Positions 16,843 to 25,701 of a DNA stretch of 64,000 bases are shown in pieces. The translations under genes and the position numbers were made by a program. Source of the DNA: Pseudomonas koreensis (GTDB taxonomy: Bacteria; Pseudomonadota; Gammaproteobacteria; Pseudomonadales; Pseudomonadaceae); assembly GCF_025447595.1 (NCBI RefSeq), contig NZ_JAOEJU010000005.1, positions 226,963 to 290,962 on the forward strand, given 5' to 3'. Under the pieces are notes generated by a model. It did no database searches, had not been told where the DNA came from, and worked only from the letters and a program-made list of their open reading frames with translations. Positions within the stretch are counted from its first letter, which is position 1. The number at the start of each line of letters is the position of its first letter.

Positions 16843-17720
16843 AGGCTGCGCAACATCCGCCAGAGCAGCAGGCTGCCGATCACCTGCAGACCGAAGGCGC
16901 TGGCGAGCATGATCTGGCCGGAATGGTCGTTCCACATGGCGATCAGGTATTTGGGATTGGACAGCAGAAAATACCCGGCGAGCCCGACTGGCAGCAGCCC
17001 GAGTACCCAGGCGGTGATGCGGGTTTCGCCGGTCATGGCCCGCAGTTGACGCGAAGCCTGGTCGCGCTCGCGGATCATCCGGATCAGGTTTTCCAGCAGT
17101 TCGCTGGCGTTGCCACCGTAGCGGTGATTGACCTTCAGGCCGACGGCAAACAGGCGCAGTTCGTCTTTCTCATAGAGCTCCGCGATATCGCCCACCGCCT
17201 CCGGCAGGCTGACCCCCAACTGCACGTTGCGCTGGACCCGGCCCATGGCGTTTTTCAGTGGGTCTTCGCTGGCGTCGATTGCACCCAGTACCGCGTCGGC
17301 CAGCGTGCGTCCGGACTTCAGGCTGCGTACCGTGTGATCGAGCAGTTGCGGCAGTTGTTCGATCATCCGTCGCAGGCGTCGCTGATAGCGCCAACTGACA
17401 TAAACGCGCAGCGCCAGCGGTGGCAGTACCAACAGCAAAAAAAAGCCGATCCAGCCACCGATTGCCAGGCCGATCAGGCTGGCGAAGGCCCACAGCAGCA
17501 ACCACCGTTCGAGGCGTTCCGGGCGGCCGAGACCCGCCCGTAAAAAAGCCCGCTCCAGCCCTGCCCAGCGGTGATTTTCCACCAGCAGTTGCGGTTGTCC
17601 CTGATTCAACCGGTCCAGCACCCGCTCGGTGCCGTTCTGCCGCCAGCCGTTGTAGAACAGTCGCAGCGACAGGCCCAGCAACGCGAAGCAGATCAGGATC
17701 AACAACAGCGGTTTGAGCAT
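16839..17720 (-). CDS. tadB: TadB inner-membrane platform protein
   Basis: A 293-residue GspF-family protein, paralogous in fold to TadC. It has an N-terminal hydrophobic helix, two central helices (about 80-120), the F domain motif LLDHTVRSLKSGRTLADAVL and two C-terminal helices. The ATG at 17720 is preceded by GGACC; the in-frame extension to 17768 would overlap tadA. It is 10 bp downstream of tadA and overlaps tadC by 4 bp. Confidence 0.9.
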   Translation of the reverse strand: MLKPLLLILICFALLGLSLRLFYNGWRQNGTERVLDRLNQGQPQLLVENHRWAGLERAFLRAGLGRPERLERWLLLWAFASLIGLAIGGWIGFFLLLVLPPLALRVYVSWRYQRRLRRMIEQLPQLLDHTVRSLKSGRTLADAVLGAIDASEDPLKNAMGRVQRNVQLGVSLPEAVGDIAELYEKDELRLFAVGLKVNHRYGGNASELLENLIRMIRERDQASRQLRAMTGETRITAWVLGLLPVGLAGYFLLSNPKYLIAMWNDHSGQIMLASAFGLQVIGSLLLWRMLRSL

Positions 17721-17730
17721 GTTCTGGTCC

Positions 17731-19002
17731 TCACTGCGAAAGCACCGGCTCGCGGCGCAGCTTGTCACCGGCCGGATTCACTGCCTCACGCAGGAAGCCG
17801 AAACCGCTGCGCCGGTCGAGACGGAACAGGGTATTTGTGACGTAGACGTCGTCACGAATACCGACCACTTCCACCACTTCGCTGACGCAGCGGCGGCCGT
17901 CGGGCATGCGCGTCAGTTGAATGATCACGTCGAGTGCAGCGCAGATCATCTGGCGCAGGGTGCGATCGGCAAGGGTGCGCCCGGTCAGGCCCACCAGGGT
18001 TTCCAGGCGCAGCAATGCGTCCTGTGCATTGTTGGCGTGAACGGTGCTCATCGAGCCGTCATGACCGGTGTTCATTGCCGTCAGTACGTCGACCACTTCG
18101 ACCCCGCGAATCTCACCGAGGATGATCCGGTCGGGACGCATCCGCAGGGCGTTGCGGATCAGGTCACTGGCCTTCACTTCGCCGTGGCCCTCGGCATTCG
18201 GCGGGCGGGTTTCCAGGCGCACGACATGCGGATGGCCGAGTTGCAATTCGGCGACGTCTTCGATGGTCACCAGCCGTTCGTAGGGGTTGATCAACTGACT
18301 GAGGATGTTCAACAGAGTGGTCTTGCCGGTGCCGGTGCCACCGCTGATGAGAATGTTGCAGCGCTTGCCCACGGCCTCGGCGAGGAAATCGAAAATCGCC
18401 TGATCGATGGTCTGCATCGCCATCAGGTCTGTGCTTTTGAGCATGTCCTTGCGGAATTTTCGAATCGATAGGCACGGGCCGTCGAGGGCAATCGGCGGGA
18501 TGATCGCGTTGACCCGGCTGCCGTCGGGCAGACGTGCATCGACCATCGGCGATGACTCGTCGAGACGCCGGCCAAGCGGGGCGAGAATGCGCTGCATGAC
18601 CCGTTCGACGTGGTGTGCGTCGATGAAACGCAGATCGCTCAGGTGCAGCACGCCGTCGCGCTCGATGAATACCCGATGCGGGCCGTTGACCAGTATCTCG
18701 GTCACGGCATTGTCGCGCAGCAACACTTCCAGCGGGCCGAAGCCGGTCAGCTCATCGACGATCTCTTCGGCCAGACGCTCCATTTCATAGCGCGAAATCG
18801 CCAGGTGCAGGCGAGCGATGTATTCGGCGACTTTGTCGATGACGAACTGCGACAGGATCTGCCGCGAACCTTCCAGCAGGTTTTTTCCCGACTCCTCGAT
18901 GGCGTCGATGATGTAGCGATGCAGCACCAGTTTCAGACCGTCATGATCGGTATTGCCGGAGGCGTGGCGCTGCGGTCCGCCGAACAATTGCTCGTTGCTC
19001 AT
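17731..19002 (-). CDS. tadA: TadA/CpaF secretion ATPase
   Basis: A 423-residue hexameric ATPase that powers Flp pilus extension and, in the Tad family, retraction. The N-terminal helical domain is followed by the catalytic core: Walker [10 protein letters not shown], Asp box ([10 protein letters not shown]), Walker [13 protein letters not shown] and the His box ([10 protein letters not shown]). The ATG at 19002 was chosen because it overlaps the tadZ stop (ATGA) and gives the usual length; a 533-residue frame running back into tadZ is an artefact. It is the fourth gene of the rcpC-led operon. Confidence 0.92.
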   Translation of the reverse strand: MSNEQLFGGPQRHASGNTDHDGLKLVLHRYIIDAIEESGKNLLEGSRQILSQFVIDKVAEYIARLHLAISRYEMERLAEEIVDELTGFGPLEVLLRDNAVTEILVNGPHRVFIERDGVLHLSDLRFIDAHHVERVMQRILAPLGRRLDESSPMVDARLPDGSRVNAIIPPIALDGPCLSIRKFRKDMLKSTDLMAMQTIDQAIFDFLAEAVGKRCNILISGGTGTGKTTLLNILSQLINPYERLVTIEDVAELQLGHPHVVRLETRPPNAEGHGEVKASDLIRNALRMRPDRIILGEIRGVEVVDVLTAMNTGHDGSMSTVHANNAQDALLRLETLVGLTGRTLADRTLRQMICAALDVIIQLTRMPDGRRCVSEVVEVVGIRDDVYVTNTLFRLDRRSGFGFLREAVNPAGDKLRREPVLSQ

Positions 19003-20189
19003 GAGTTGCCTCGCAAGCGATCGAACCAGGTGACCTTGGGTTTGGCCAGGCCTTCGGAGCGTTTGGCCAGACGTTCGCCGAGGGTGCGCAGGCTTTGGCT
19101 GAGGGCCTCGCGTGGCGCCAGTTCGAACAGGGTCACACCCTGGTTCTTGGCGTTCAGCCGCACCTCCGGGCTGTAGGCGAGTGCGGCGATGACTTCCAGG
19201 CCGAACGTCCTGCCGAGGGTGTCGGAATCCGGCGCGACGTTGCGTAGATAACGATCCACCAGCAGCTTGGCGTGATCGAGTTTCATGCCTTTCTCGCGCC
19301 ACAGATTGAGCACCGCGAGGTTGCGCCGGCAATCAAGGACATTCTGGTCGGTGTACCACAGCAGTTTGTCGCAATGACTGACGAAGGTGCGCAACGCTTC
19401 GCTGTCCGGTTGACCGGTGAGGTTCACGACAATGTGCTGGAAATGCTGACGCAAGGCGCTGAGCAACATGTACAGCTCGGCCGCGCTGGTGCGCTCCAGC
19501 GGTTCGTCGCCGGGGGCGTAGGCGAGAATGCGCAACCCGGCCTCGGCGCTGGTGAACGCGCTGTCGATCAGGGTCGCGTCGAGGCGGCGCAAGTGGCGTA
19601 ATGCATCGCCGAAATGAAACGAACTCTCCAATCCAAGCAGAGCGAGGCTGTCGCCGCGTGGCAGGCCGAGATCAAGCAGCAGGGTCTGCTGACCGCTTTT
19701 CTGCACCACCAGCGCCATATGGTTGGCCAGCAGTGCGCCGTCGGCGTTGCTCTGAACACCGTAGAGAACGGTAAGGCCACCCAGTTGGGCATTCGGCGTC
19801 ACCGCTGGCAGGCGTTTGCTCAGCCGGCGCACCAGCCCGGCGACTTCACTCGAGCGCGATCCGTACGCCACAAAATCCCGGGCACCGGCACGCATCGCAT
19901 TGAGCACCAACTGATTGTCCATGCCGTCACCGAGGGCGACGATCGCCAGCATTGGCTTGGCCTCCAGCACACCTTCGATCAGCGCGCTCTGGGCCACCAG
20001 GTGTTCACGGTCGAGGCCGACGAATACCAGGTTGGCGAAGGTCACGTCCACCAGCGCCAGCAACTCGTCGAGGCTGCCGCCTCCGGCACTGACCACCTGA
20101 CCCAGCGGCGCCAGTGCGCCTTGCAGCCACTCAAGATCGGTGGTGTTGCGGGTGATGGCGAGAAAGGTCTGGCTCAGGCTCTGGCTCAT
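18999..20189 (-). CDS. tadZ: TadZ/CpaE-like pilus localisation protein
   Basis: A 396-residue protein with an atypical receiver-like N-terminal domain (about 1-125) and a ParA/MinD-like domain. TadZ directs the pilus machine to its cellular site, often the pole. The expected nucleotide-binding loop is degenerate: the position of a KGGVGKT-type motif reads VLYGVQSNADGALLANHMA, with no Lys. The later LLLDLGLPRGDS strand still fits the fold. It overlaps rcpA and tadA by 4 bp on each side. Confidence 0.85.
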   Translation of the reverse strand: MSQSLSQTFLAITRNTTDLEWLQGALAPLGQVVSAGGGSLDELLALVDVTFANLVFVGLDREHLVAQSALIEGVLEAKPMLAIVALGDGMDNQLVLNAMRAGARDFVAYGSRSSEVAGLVRRLSKRLPAVTPNAQLGGLTVLYGVQSNADGALLANHMALVVQKSGQQTLLLDLGLPRGDSLALLGLESSFHFGDALRHLRRLDATLIDSAFTSAEAGLRILAYAPGDEPLERTSAAELYMLLSALRQHFQHIVVNLTGQPDSEALRTFVSHCDKLLWYTDQNVLDCRRNLAVLNLWREKGMKLDHAKLLVDRYLRNVAPDSDTLGRTFGLEVIAALAYSPEVRLNAKNQGVTLFELAPREALSQSLRTLGERLAKRSEGLAKPKVTWFDRLRGNS

Positions 20190-21454
20190 TGCGACAACCC
20201 GCTGCGTTTATCGAAGTTGCCGTTTTCCAGGAAGTACAGGCGATACCAGTTAGGGTCGTAGTTGCGCAGCTTTTCACCGGGCAACGATGGCAACGGTGCA
20301 TTGACCGCCAGCGGTTGTACCAGGTGCGGTGTGACGATCATCAGCAATTCGCGCTCTTCACGATTGATCGACGAGTTGCGGAAAAACGCGCCGAGAATCG
20401 GGATGTCACCCAGCCCCGGAAATTTATTCACCTCGGACGCGTTGCGGGTGCTGATCAATCCGCTGATGACGAAGCTCTCGCCATCGGCCAGAGAGATGCT
20501 GGTGTCGGTGCGGCGGATGGTGAACGCCGGTACGGTGGTGCCGCCGATGGTCACGCCGTTGTTGTAATCCAGCTCGCTGACTTCCGGGGCGACCTTGAGG
20601 GCGATCCGGTCGTTGCTGACCACGGTCGGGGTCAGGGTCAGGCGGATGCCGAACTCCTTGTATTCGATCGAATAACTGTTGCTGTTGGCGCTGGGCACCG
20701 GGATCGGCACTTCGCCGCCGGCCAGGAAACTCGCACTCTGCCCGCTCAAGGCCACCAGGCTTGGACGCGCCAGGGTATAGGCGAATCCGCTGCCTTCCAG
20801 TGCGTTGACGATGCCAAGGAACTTGCTGCTGCCACCGCCCCAGACGATGTTGAACATGTCGTTGGCCAGCGGAATGCTCGGTGCAGCAATGCGGGGATCG
20901 ATGTTGGCCAAGGGTACGACACCCGGCGTCACACCGGTGTTCGGCACGGTGCCCGGCGCGCCGAACAGAAAGTTGTTGGAGCCCTTGCCGTAGATCGAGG
21001 TGCCGGCCTCCTTGAGTTTGGTACGGCTGACTTCGACGAAGCGGATGTCGGTCTGCACTTGCGACGGCAGTTCCGGTTCGCTGCTGGACGGCAGCGCCGC
21101 AGCGGTCATCGCCGCACTGGCCTTGCCCTGTACGAACACCATGCTCTGGCGCGGTGTGCTCGCGCAGGCAGTCCAGATCATCAGCGTGGTGGCGCCCGGT
21201 CCGACGCCCGTGAGCAACACGCCTTGATCGCCGGTCACGCGCACGTCGGCGATCTTTGGATCGCCCACCGCCACCCGGGTGATCGCCACCGGCGATTGCA
21301 CGGCCTGTTGCAGGCCCTCGCCAACTTCCAGCACCGCCGGCAACGGCGCCAGTGCGGCGCAGTTTCCGGTGGCGGCGACGGCGCTGCCGATCGAGGCGAC
21401 GCTCAGCAGCGAGAACTGCAGCCAGTGGAACAGAGGCGTAAAGCATTTGCGCAT
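20186..21454 (-). CDS. rcpA: RcpA/CpaC outer-membrane secretin of the Tad pilus
   Basis: A 422-residue protein with a signal peptide (LLSVASIGSAVAA), an N-terminal BON/plug-like domain (GEGLQQAVQSPVAITRVAVG), and the secretin domain ending in the conserved VVSNDRIALKVAPEVSELD and PGLGDIPILGAFFRN blocks. It forms the gated channel through which the Flp pilus passes. It is shorter than some CpaC proteins but complete. It follows rcpC after a 21-bp gap and overlaps tadZ by 4 bp. Confidence 0.92.
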   Translation of the reverse strand: MRKCFTPLFHWLQFSLLSVASIGSAVAATGNCAALAPLPAVLEVGEGLQQAVQSPVAITRVAVGDPKIADVRVTGDQGVLLTGVGPGATTLMIWTACASTPRQSMVFVQGKASAAMTAAALPSSSEPELPSQVQTDIRFVEVSRTKLKEAGTSIYGKGSNNFLFGAPGTVPNTGVTPGVVPLANIDPRIAAPSIPLANDMFNIVWGGGSSKFLGIVNALEGSGFAYTLARPSLVALSGQSASFLAGGEVPIPVPSANSNSYSIEYKEFGIRLTLTPTVVSNDRIALKVAPEVSELDYNNGVTIGGTTVPAFTIRRTDTSISLADGESFVISGLISTRNASEVNKFPGLGDIPILGAFFRNSSINREERELLMIVTPHLVQPLAVNAPLPSLPGEKLRNYDPNWYRLYFLENGNFDKRSGLSQ

Positions 21455-21475
21455 GAAGGTGCGTCCTTGCTCGAG

Positions 21476-22414
21476 TCAGGGATTGGGTTCGGCGGATTCG
21501 GTGCCACGGATCACTTCCACGGCCGGTTTGTGAGAGGTGGTCTGACTGGCGACCGCCAAGGGTTTTGGCGGGGGGGCGAGGGACAGTTGACTGAACTCGA
21601 TCAATTCGCGTCGAGGGCTGTCGAGGCCGGCGGCAACGTTGTTGTCGCCGGCCCAGTAGCGGGCCAGTTGCTGTTCGTCGGCGCTGCGCACGGCAAGTCG
21701 CAAGACCCCGGCGCTGGAGGCCAGCATCAAACGGTTGAGCAACGGTTCTGGCACCGCGAGTACTACGCTGCGTGCGGCGGCGCGCAATTGTTCCTGCTTG
21801 AGTTTCTCTTCGTCACTGTGGGCGGGACTCGCGGGCTGGCCACTGTTGGTCAGGCCCATCTGGTTGCCCACGCCCAGCACGCGCACAGCAGGCACCACCA
21901 GTTGGGCGGAGGGTTGCGGATTGTTTTCGTCCTTGCGCAAATACAACAGCACATCGACGTAATCCCCCGGAGCGAGTTGGCCCCCGGCATTGATCACTTC
22001 ATCCACTGCGACAGCGAGCGCGCGTTCGCCGGGACGGATCATCCGCGCCAAAGGGCTGCCGGCTTCGAAGCTTTCCTCGGTCAGCCAGGTGCCGGCTGTC
22101 AGGGCACGCCATGGCGTGCGGCCGATCACTTGATCGATATTGCCGAGGCTGCCGGCGGGTGCGGTGCGCAGTTTTTCCACGGTGACGTCAGAGGCGGTGA
22201 TTTTCACGAACGGGGCGATGTCGCGCACCAGTACCACCACCGGTTGGCGGGTCGGATCTTCCACCGGTGCCGGGGTGTCGACAGGGGTAGCAGGGGCAGC
22301 AACCACGGGTTCGGCGACCGGGGCCTGACGACTCAATGTCAGCCCCCAGTAACCGGCGATGATGGCACCCAGCAGCAACATGCCGGCCAGACCCAGAGTG
22401 ACGCGACTGTTCAT
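21476..22414 (-). CDS. rcpC: RcpC/CpaB Tad pilus assembly protein
   Basis: A 312-residue protein with a single N-terminal helix (GLAGMLLLGAIIAGYWGL), a Pro-rich linker, a SAF domain (VLVRDIAPFVKITASDVTVE and RTPWRALTAGTWL) and a CpaB/RcpC C-terminal part (LAVAVDEVINAGGQLAPGDYVDVLL). RcpC is periplasmic and probably gates or modifies the secretin. It is the first gene of the minus-strand operon and is divergent from flp. Confidence 0.92.
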   Translation of the reverse strand: MNSRVTLGLAGMLLLGAIIAGYWGLTLSRQAPVAEPVVAAPATPVDTPAPVEDPTRQPVVVLVRDIAPFVKITASDVTVEKLRTAPAGSLGNIDQVIGRTPWRALTAGTWLTEESFEAGSPLARMIRPGERALAVAVDEVINAGGQLAPGDYVDVLLYLRKDENNPQPSAQLVVPAVRVLGVGNQMGLTNSGQPASPAHSDEEKLKQEQLRAAARSVVLAVPEPLLNRLMLASSAGVLRLAVRSADEQQLARYWAGDNNVAAGLDSPRRELIEFSQLSLAPPPKPLAVASQTTSHKPAVEVIRGTESAEPNP

Positions 22415-22752
22415 GACGGCTCTCCCTTTCCCGCTGCGCTATGTCCTCTGCAACAACCCGTGACTTCCAACGAGATAAATTCGCAATCAGGCAGCTATGA
22501 ACCAGTAACTATTTCGCTATTTGACGGTAGCGCAGCCCGAACAAAACGCCATTAAGCGGGCTGAAATAACCGCCGAAAACAGGGGGCTAAAGCGCCAGAC
22601 TCGGGTTTTTCGTCGTTGTTCCGGCATTTACAACTTTGGTGTTAATCCGTTCTTACAGTTGTCGGTCCCGGTAATGCCGACAATGCTGATGCTGGCACAG
22701 GGAAATCATGTTGCGAGCGCGCAACACCCGGTGTCTTCAAGGAGAATCAGTC
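22415..22752. promoter_or_regulatory. Divergent rcpC-flp control region
   Basis: This 338-bp gap between divergent rcpC and flp has a lower GC content than its flanks and must carry both promoters. In P. aeruginosa the flp promoter is activated by PprB. A TTGACG hexamer is visible at 22521-22526 on the plus strand, but no matching -10 sits at 16-18 bp. The flp start has a strong AAGGAG at 22739-22744. No other element could be supported. Confidence 0.5.
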
Positions 22753-22956
22753 ATGTCCTTCGCAAAAAAAGCCGTGCAGAAGATCAAGTCCGAAATCGCC
22801 TTTTACAAAGGTCTGGCCAAAGACACTGAAGGGGCATCGGGTATCGAATACGCGATCATTGCCGGGATGGTGGCGGTGGCGCTGGCAGCCTTCGTGACGC
22901 CGATTTCGAACGCCATTACTGCGATGTTCAACACCATCCAGGCCGCAGTGACCTGA
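22753..22956 (+). CDS. flp: Flp type IVb major pilin
   Basis: A 67-residue prepilin. The leader ends at Gly27 (AKDTEG), and the mature protein starts ASGIEYAIIAG, so the Glu5-Tyr6 pair typical of Flp pilins is present, followed by one hydrophobic helix and a short tail. FppA would cleave after Gly27. The leader is on the long side for a type IVb pilin. The ATG at 22753 has AAGGAG 8 bp upstream; the in-frame ATG at 22708 is unsupported. Confidence 0.95.
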   Translation: MSFAKKAVQKIKSEIAFYKGLAKDTEGASGIEYAIIAGMVAVALAAFVTPISNAITAMFNTIQAAVT

Positions 22957-23043
22957 GGCGGGTGATGAGTAATGGATGGCAACTTGCGAATGCGCCAAAG
23001 GGGTTCTAACGTCAGCGCTCAGTCCATCGCAAGGTGAAGTCCT

Positions 23044-23439
23044 ATGTCTTCCTCCCAAACTCCCCGGCAACAGTTGCTTCTGGTCGATGACGAGGAAGAC
23101 GCACTGCTGGAGCTGGCGGAGTTGCTGGAAGGCGAGGGCTTCGTTTGTCATACCGCGACGTCGGTGAAGCTGGCTCTGCATCATCTGACCCGGCATCCGG
23201 ATATTGCGCTGGTGATTACTGATCTGCGCATGCCGGAGGAGAGTGGCATGTCGTTGATCAAGCGGTTGCGCGAGCATACTTCGCGTCAGCATTTGCCGGT
23301 GATTGTGACGTCGGGGCATGCGGACATGGAGGATGTGAGTGACATGTTGCGGTTGCAGGTGCTGGATCTGTTTCGCAAGCCGATTTATCACGTTCGGTTG
23401 CTTGAGACTCTGGATAATCTTTTCCCGAGTCCGAGGTGA
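23044..23439 (+). CDS. Single-domain response regulator next to flp
   Basis: A 131-residue stand-alone receiver domain. The acidic cluster VDDEED, the phosphorylation site Asp in TDLRMPEESG, the Ser/Thr of VIVTSGHAD and the Lys of FRKPI are all present, and there is no output domain. The start has AAGGTGA upstream. It lies 87 bp after flp and is followed by the second copy of the 380-bp repeat. It could act as a phosphate sink or partner for PprA, but this is only inferred from position. I do not recall it as part of the P. aeruginosa locus. Confidence 0.85.
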   Translation: MSSSQTPRQQLLLVDDEEDALLELAELLEGEGFVCHTATSVKLALHHLTRHPDIALVITDLRMPEESGMSLIKRLREHTSRQHLPVIVTSGHADMEDVSDMLRLQVLDLFRKPIYHVRLLETLDNLFPSPR

Positions 23440-23450
23440 ATGTTTTTTGA

Positions 23451-23830
23451 CTTGGCGGCCTTTGGGCCGATCAGGTTTTTTGGGGTTTTGGGTGTTTATC
23501 CGTTGCTTCGGGTGTTGCGGCTGGCGGTTTCGCCCTTACGGCGAGTCACCTTTTCCAAACGCCGAAAAGGTAACCCAAAAGGCTTGGCCCCTGCGTTCGG
23601 CACCTCGCTGTGGCTCGGTGTTCCTTCGTTCCGGGATTGATCCGGGGGCATCGCCTACGGTTTGCTTCGCTGCACCTCCTCTCGATGTGTTTGGCTTCGC
23701 CAAACGGTCGCTGCGCTCCCACCCCCGAATCACTCCCTCCACTCAGCCTTCCGAGGGGGCCGGCACGTCAAAAGCTTTGCTCGAGCTAACGCTCATCGTT
23801 TTGAGTGGTGAGGAGCGAACAGCGAACAGC
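23451..23830. repeat. ~380-bp direct repeat, copy 2 (right of Tad core)
   Basis: Same orientation as and almost identical to 13716-14094. It again starts a few bases after a plus-strand gene. The two short hairpins are intact, but the distal long-range arm has two changes (CCCCCGAATCACTCCC against CCCCCGGATCAATCCC), which breaks the perfect 16-bp inverted repeat of copy 1. The GAACAGC unit at the 3' end is present three times here and twice in copy 1. The remaining bases up to 23895 hold a decayed palindromic element (about 23863-23890) and nothing coding. Confidence 0.9.
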
Positions 23831-23895
23831 GAACAGCTAAAAGCAGACTGCTTTTTCTTGATCGTTCCCGCGCTCTGCGTCCCGGTCGGGAGCAG

Positions 23896-25566
23896 CTATA
23901 ACTGATAACTGAAACTGATGCTGTAGCGTGGGCGGCGGTTGAATGTATCGAGTGCTTCGTCCGACATTGCCTTGGCGGCTTCCAGGGCGATGTTGTAGTA
24001 CTTGGCGTCGCCGAATCTGAGACCGATCGCCGCCGATGACAGGTTGTTGGCCTGTACCGGCAATTCGTTGAACCAGCTGCGCGAGCGGTCGAGCACGAAG
24101 TACGGTTGCAGGATGCGCACCCAGTTGCCGTCGCGGTTGTAGCTGTAATTGATCTCGTAAGCCACGCCCCATCCCTTGTCGCCCGAGGCTTGATCGTCGG
24201 GGTAGCCGCGGCCGAAGTTCTGGCCGCCGAACACGGCGCGTTCGCTGTCGGGCAAGGTGTCGTCGCTCCAGTACAGCGCGGCCGACAGTACGCCTTGCCA
24301 GTTGTCGAAGAATTTGTCGCTCTGCACTCCCGAAACGCGCACCCGGAAGAAGTCCAGATCGGTGGCGCTGTTGTTGGTGTGCGCACCCAGGCTGTCGAAG
24401 CCTTGATATACGCCGCCGCTGAGGATTCGCAGTTGCCGGGCATCGGCCTTGCGCCAGTCGCTTTCGAAGGCAAGGGCGCGGATGTCGGTGCGTTCTTCGA
24501 CGCTCAGCGGATAGCCGATGACGTTGTAACGGGTCTTGTCATTGACGGCATAAAAGCGTGATCCGGCGGTGAGCAGTTCATTCGAGGCGGCAATCAGTGG
24601 CAGGGTGAAACCGAGCGAGTAACGATCATTCTCGCGGTGCGGCTTGAGTTGCAGGCCATTGCTCAGCAGCACGTTGGTGCCGGGATCGGCGCGGTAGCGC
24701 GAAGCGGACAGGTTCAGTTGCGCACCTTCATCATTGATGAACTGGTTGTAGTCCAGTCGGTAGTAATGTTCGTGATCATCACCCGGCGGGAACAGTCCGC
24801 TGAGAGTGAGCTGCTCGCCCATCGATGTTTGTGAGTTGCTGCTGACGCCCAGCAGGGCCTGGGTGCCGTTGCGATTGTCTTCGGTGGTGCTCAGGGTGCT
24901 GGTGAACGGTTTGCGACTGGCCTGGGCCACCAGTGTGGTTGCACCGTCGGTGGTGCCGGGTGGCGGCACCTGGGCCTGGATCGTCACGCCGGGAATGCGG
25001 GTCATCAGCGTGGTGTAGCGCTCGAACGTCTTGCGCGTCAGCGGGCGTTCGGCCTGGAGCTTGGCGGCCAGTCGCTCGAGCAGGGCTTTGACCCGTCCGA
25101 CGTCGCCGGCGATCTGAACGTCGCGGACGTAGCCTTCCACCAGCACGACGCGCGCCACACCGTCATCGAAGGTCTGTTGCGGCAGGAAGGCGTAGGACAG
25201 CAGATAGCCGTCCTGCTGGTAACGACGGGTGATGTTGCGAGTGGCTTCGATCAGGTCGGCGAGGCTGCTCTCGCGGCCGATCAGGGGTTTGTAGATTTCG
25301 GCCAGTTCGTTCAGCGGGTAGAGCGTGCCGCCTTCGATCTGCACGGTCCTGAGGTTGATCTTTGTACTCATCAGCAACGGCTGGGCGGCTGTGGCGCCGG
25401 GATCCGGCACTTGCAGCGGCGCGGCGTTCGGCCGGTAGGCGTCAGCCGGCAGGTTCGGCACCGGCAGGTTGCGGATGGTTTCGTTGCTGTTGAGAAAACT
25501 GGGCAGGGTGTCGGCGAGGGCGGTGGAACTCAGACTGAGCAATAGCAGGGATGCCATGACGCGCAT
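23896..25566 (-). CDS. TpsB-family outer-membrane transporter (ShlB/FhaC/HecB type)
   Basis: A 556-residue protein with signal peptide (cleavage after STALA), an N-terminal helix/linker, POTRA domains (INLRTVQIEGGTLYPLNELA and the following VVLVEGYVRDVQI block) and a C-terminal 16-strand beta barrel ending in the aromatic RYSISFSYQL. The barrel carries the conserved FGGQNFGRGY motif, close to the family VRGY loop that enters the pore. TpsB proteins secrete TpsA exoproteins by two-partner secretion. The ATG at 25566 was chosen for its GGAG site. No TpsA gene is visible nearby; the upstream neighbour is the repeat lipoprotein. Confidence 0.88.
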   Translation of the reverse strand: MRVMASLLLLSLSSTALADTLPSFLNSNETIRNLPVPNLPADAYRPNAAPLQVPDPGATAAQPLLMSTKINLRTVQIEGGTLYPLNELAEIYKPLIGRESSLADLIEATRNITRRYQQDGYLLSYAFLPQQTFDDGVARVVLVEGYVRDVQIAGDVGRVKALLERLAAKLQAERPLTRKTFERYTTLMTRIPGVTIQAQVPPPGTTDGATTLVAQASRKPFTSTLSTTEDNRNGTQALLGVSSNSQTSMGEQLTLSGLFPPGDDHEHYYRLDYNQFINDEGAQLNLSASRYRADPGTNVLLSNGLQLKPHRENDRYSLGFTLPLIAASNELLTAGSRFYAVNDKTRYNVIGYPLSVEERTDIRALAFESDWRKADARQLRILSGGVYQGFDSLGAHTNNSATDLDFFRVRVSGVQSDKFFDNWQGVLSAALYWSDDTLPDSERAVFGGQNFGRGYPDDQASGDKGWGVAYEINYSYNRDGNWVRILQPYFVLDRSRSWFNELPVQANNLSSAAIGLRFGDAKYYNIALEAAKAMSDEALDTFNRRPRYSISFSYQL

Positions 25567-25615
25567 AGGACACTCCATGTTCAAACCCGCAGCACGGGGT
25601 CGGGTTTCTCCTAAG

Positions 25616-25647
25616 AAAAAAGCGGAAGACTCGTGGGAATCTTCCGC
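25616..25647 (-). terminator. Intrinsic terminator between lipoprotein and tpsB genes
   Basis: On the minus strand an 8-bp stem GCGGAAGA/TCTTCCGC is followed by T6. It lies in the 135-bp gap after the lipoprotein gene and 50 bp before tpsB. A second hairpin, AAACCC/GGGTTT (25583-25607), follows before the tpsB Shine-Dalgarno. The arrangement would allow strong lipoprotein expression with limited readthrough into tpsB. Confidence 0.8.
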
Positions 25648-25701
25648 CCTCAACCAAGCGTAGGCGCTGTAGGTAAGGCCGTCGAATCGGCCAGGTGCAA
25701 A

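Noticed and set aside
17731..19332. 533-codon version of TadA
   Set aside because: The extra 110 codons are the shifted frame of tadZ; the ATG at 19002 overlaps the tadZ stop and gives the family length.
20189..22555. 788-codon plus-strand open frame opposite rcpA and rcpC
   Set aside because: It is antisense to two firm Tad genes, is rich in Gln, Arg and His as expected from a GC-rich shadow frame, and has no domain or ribosome-binding site.
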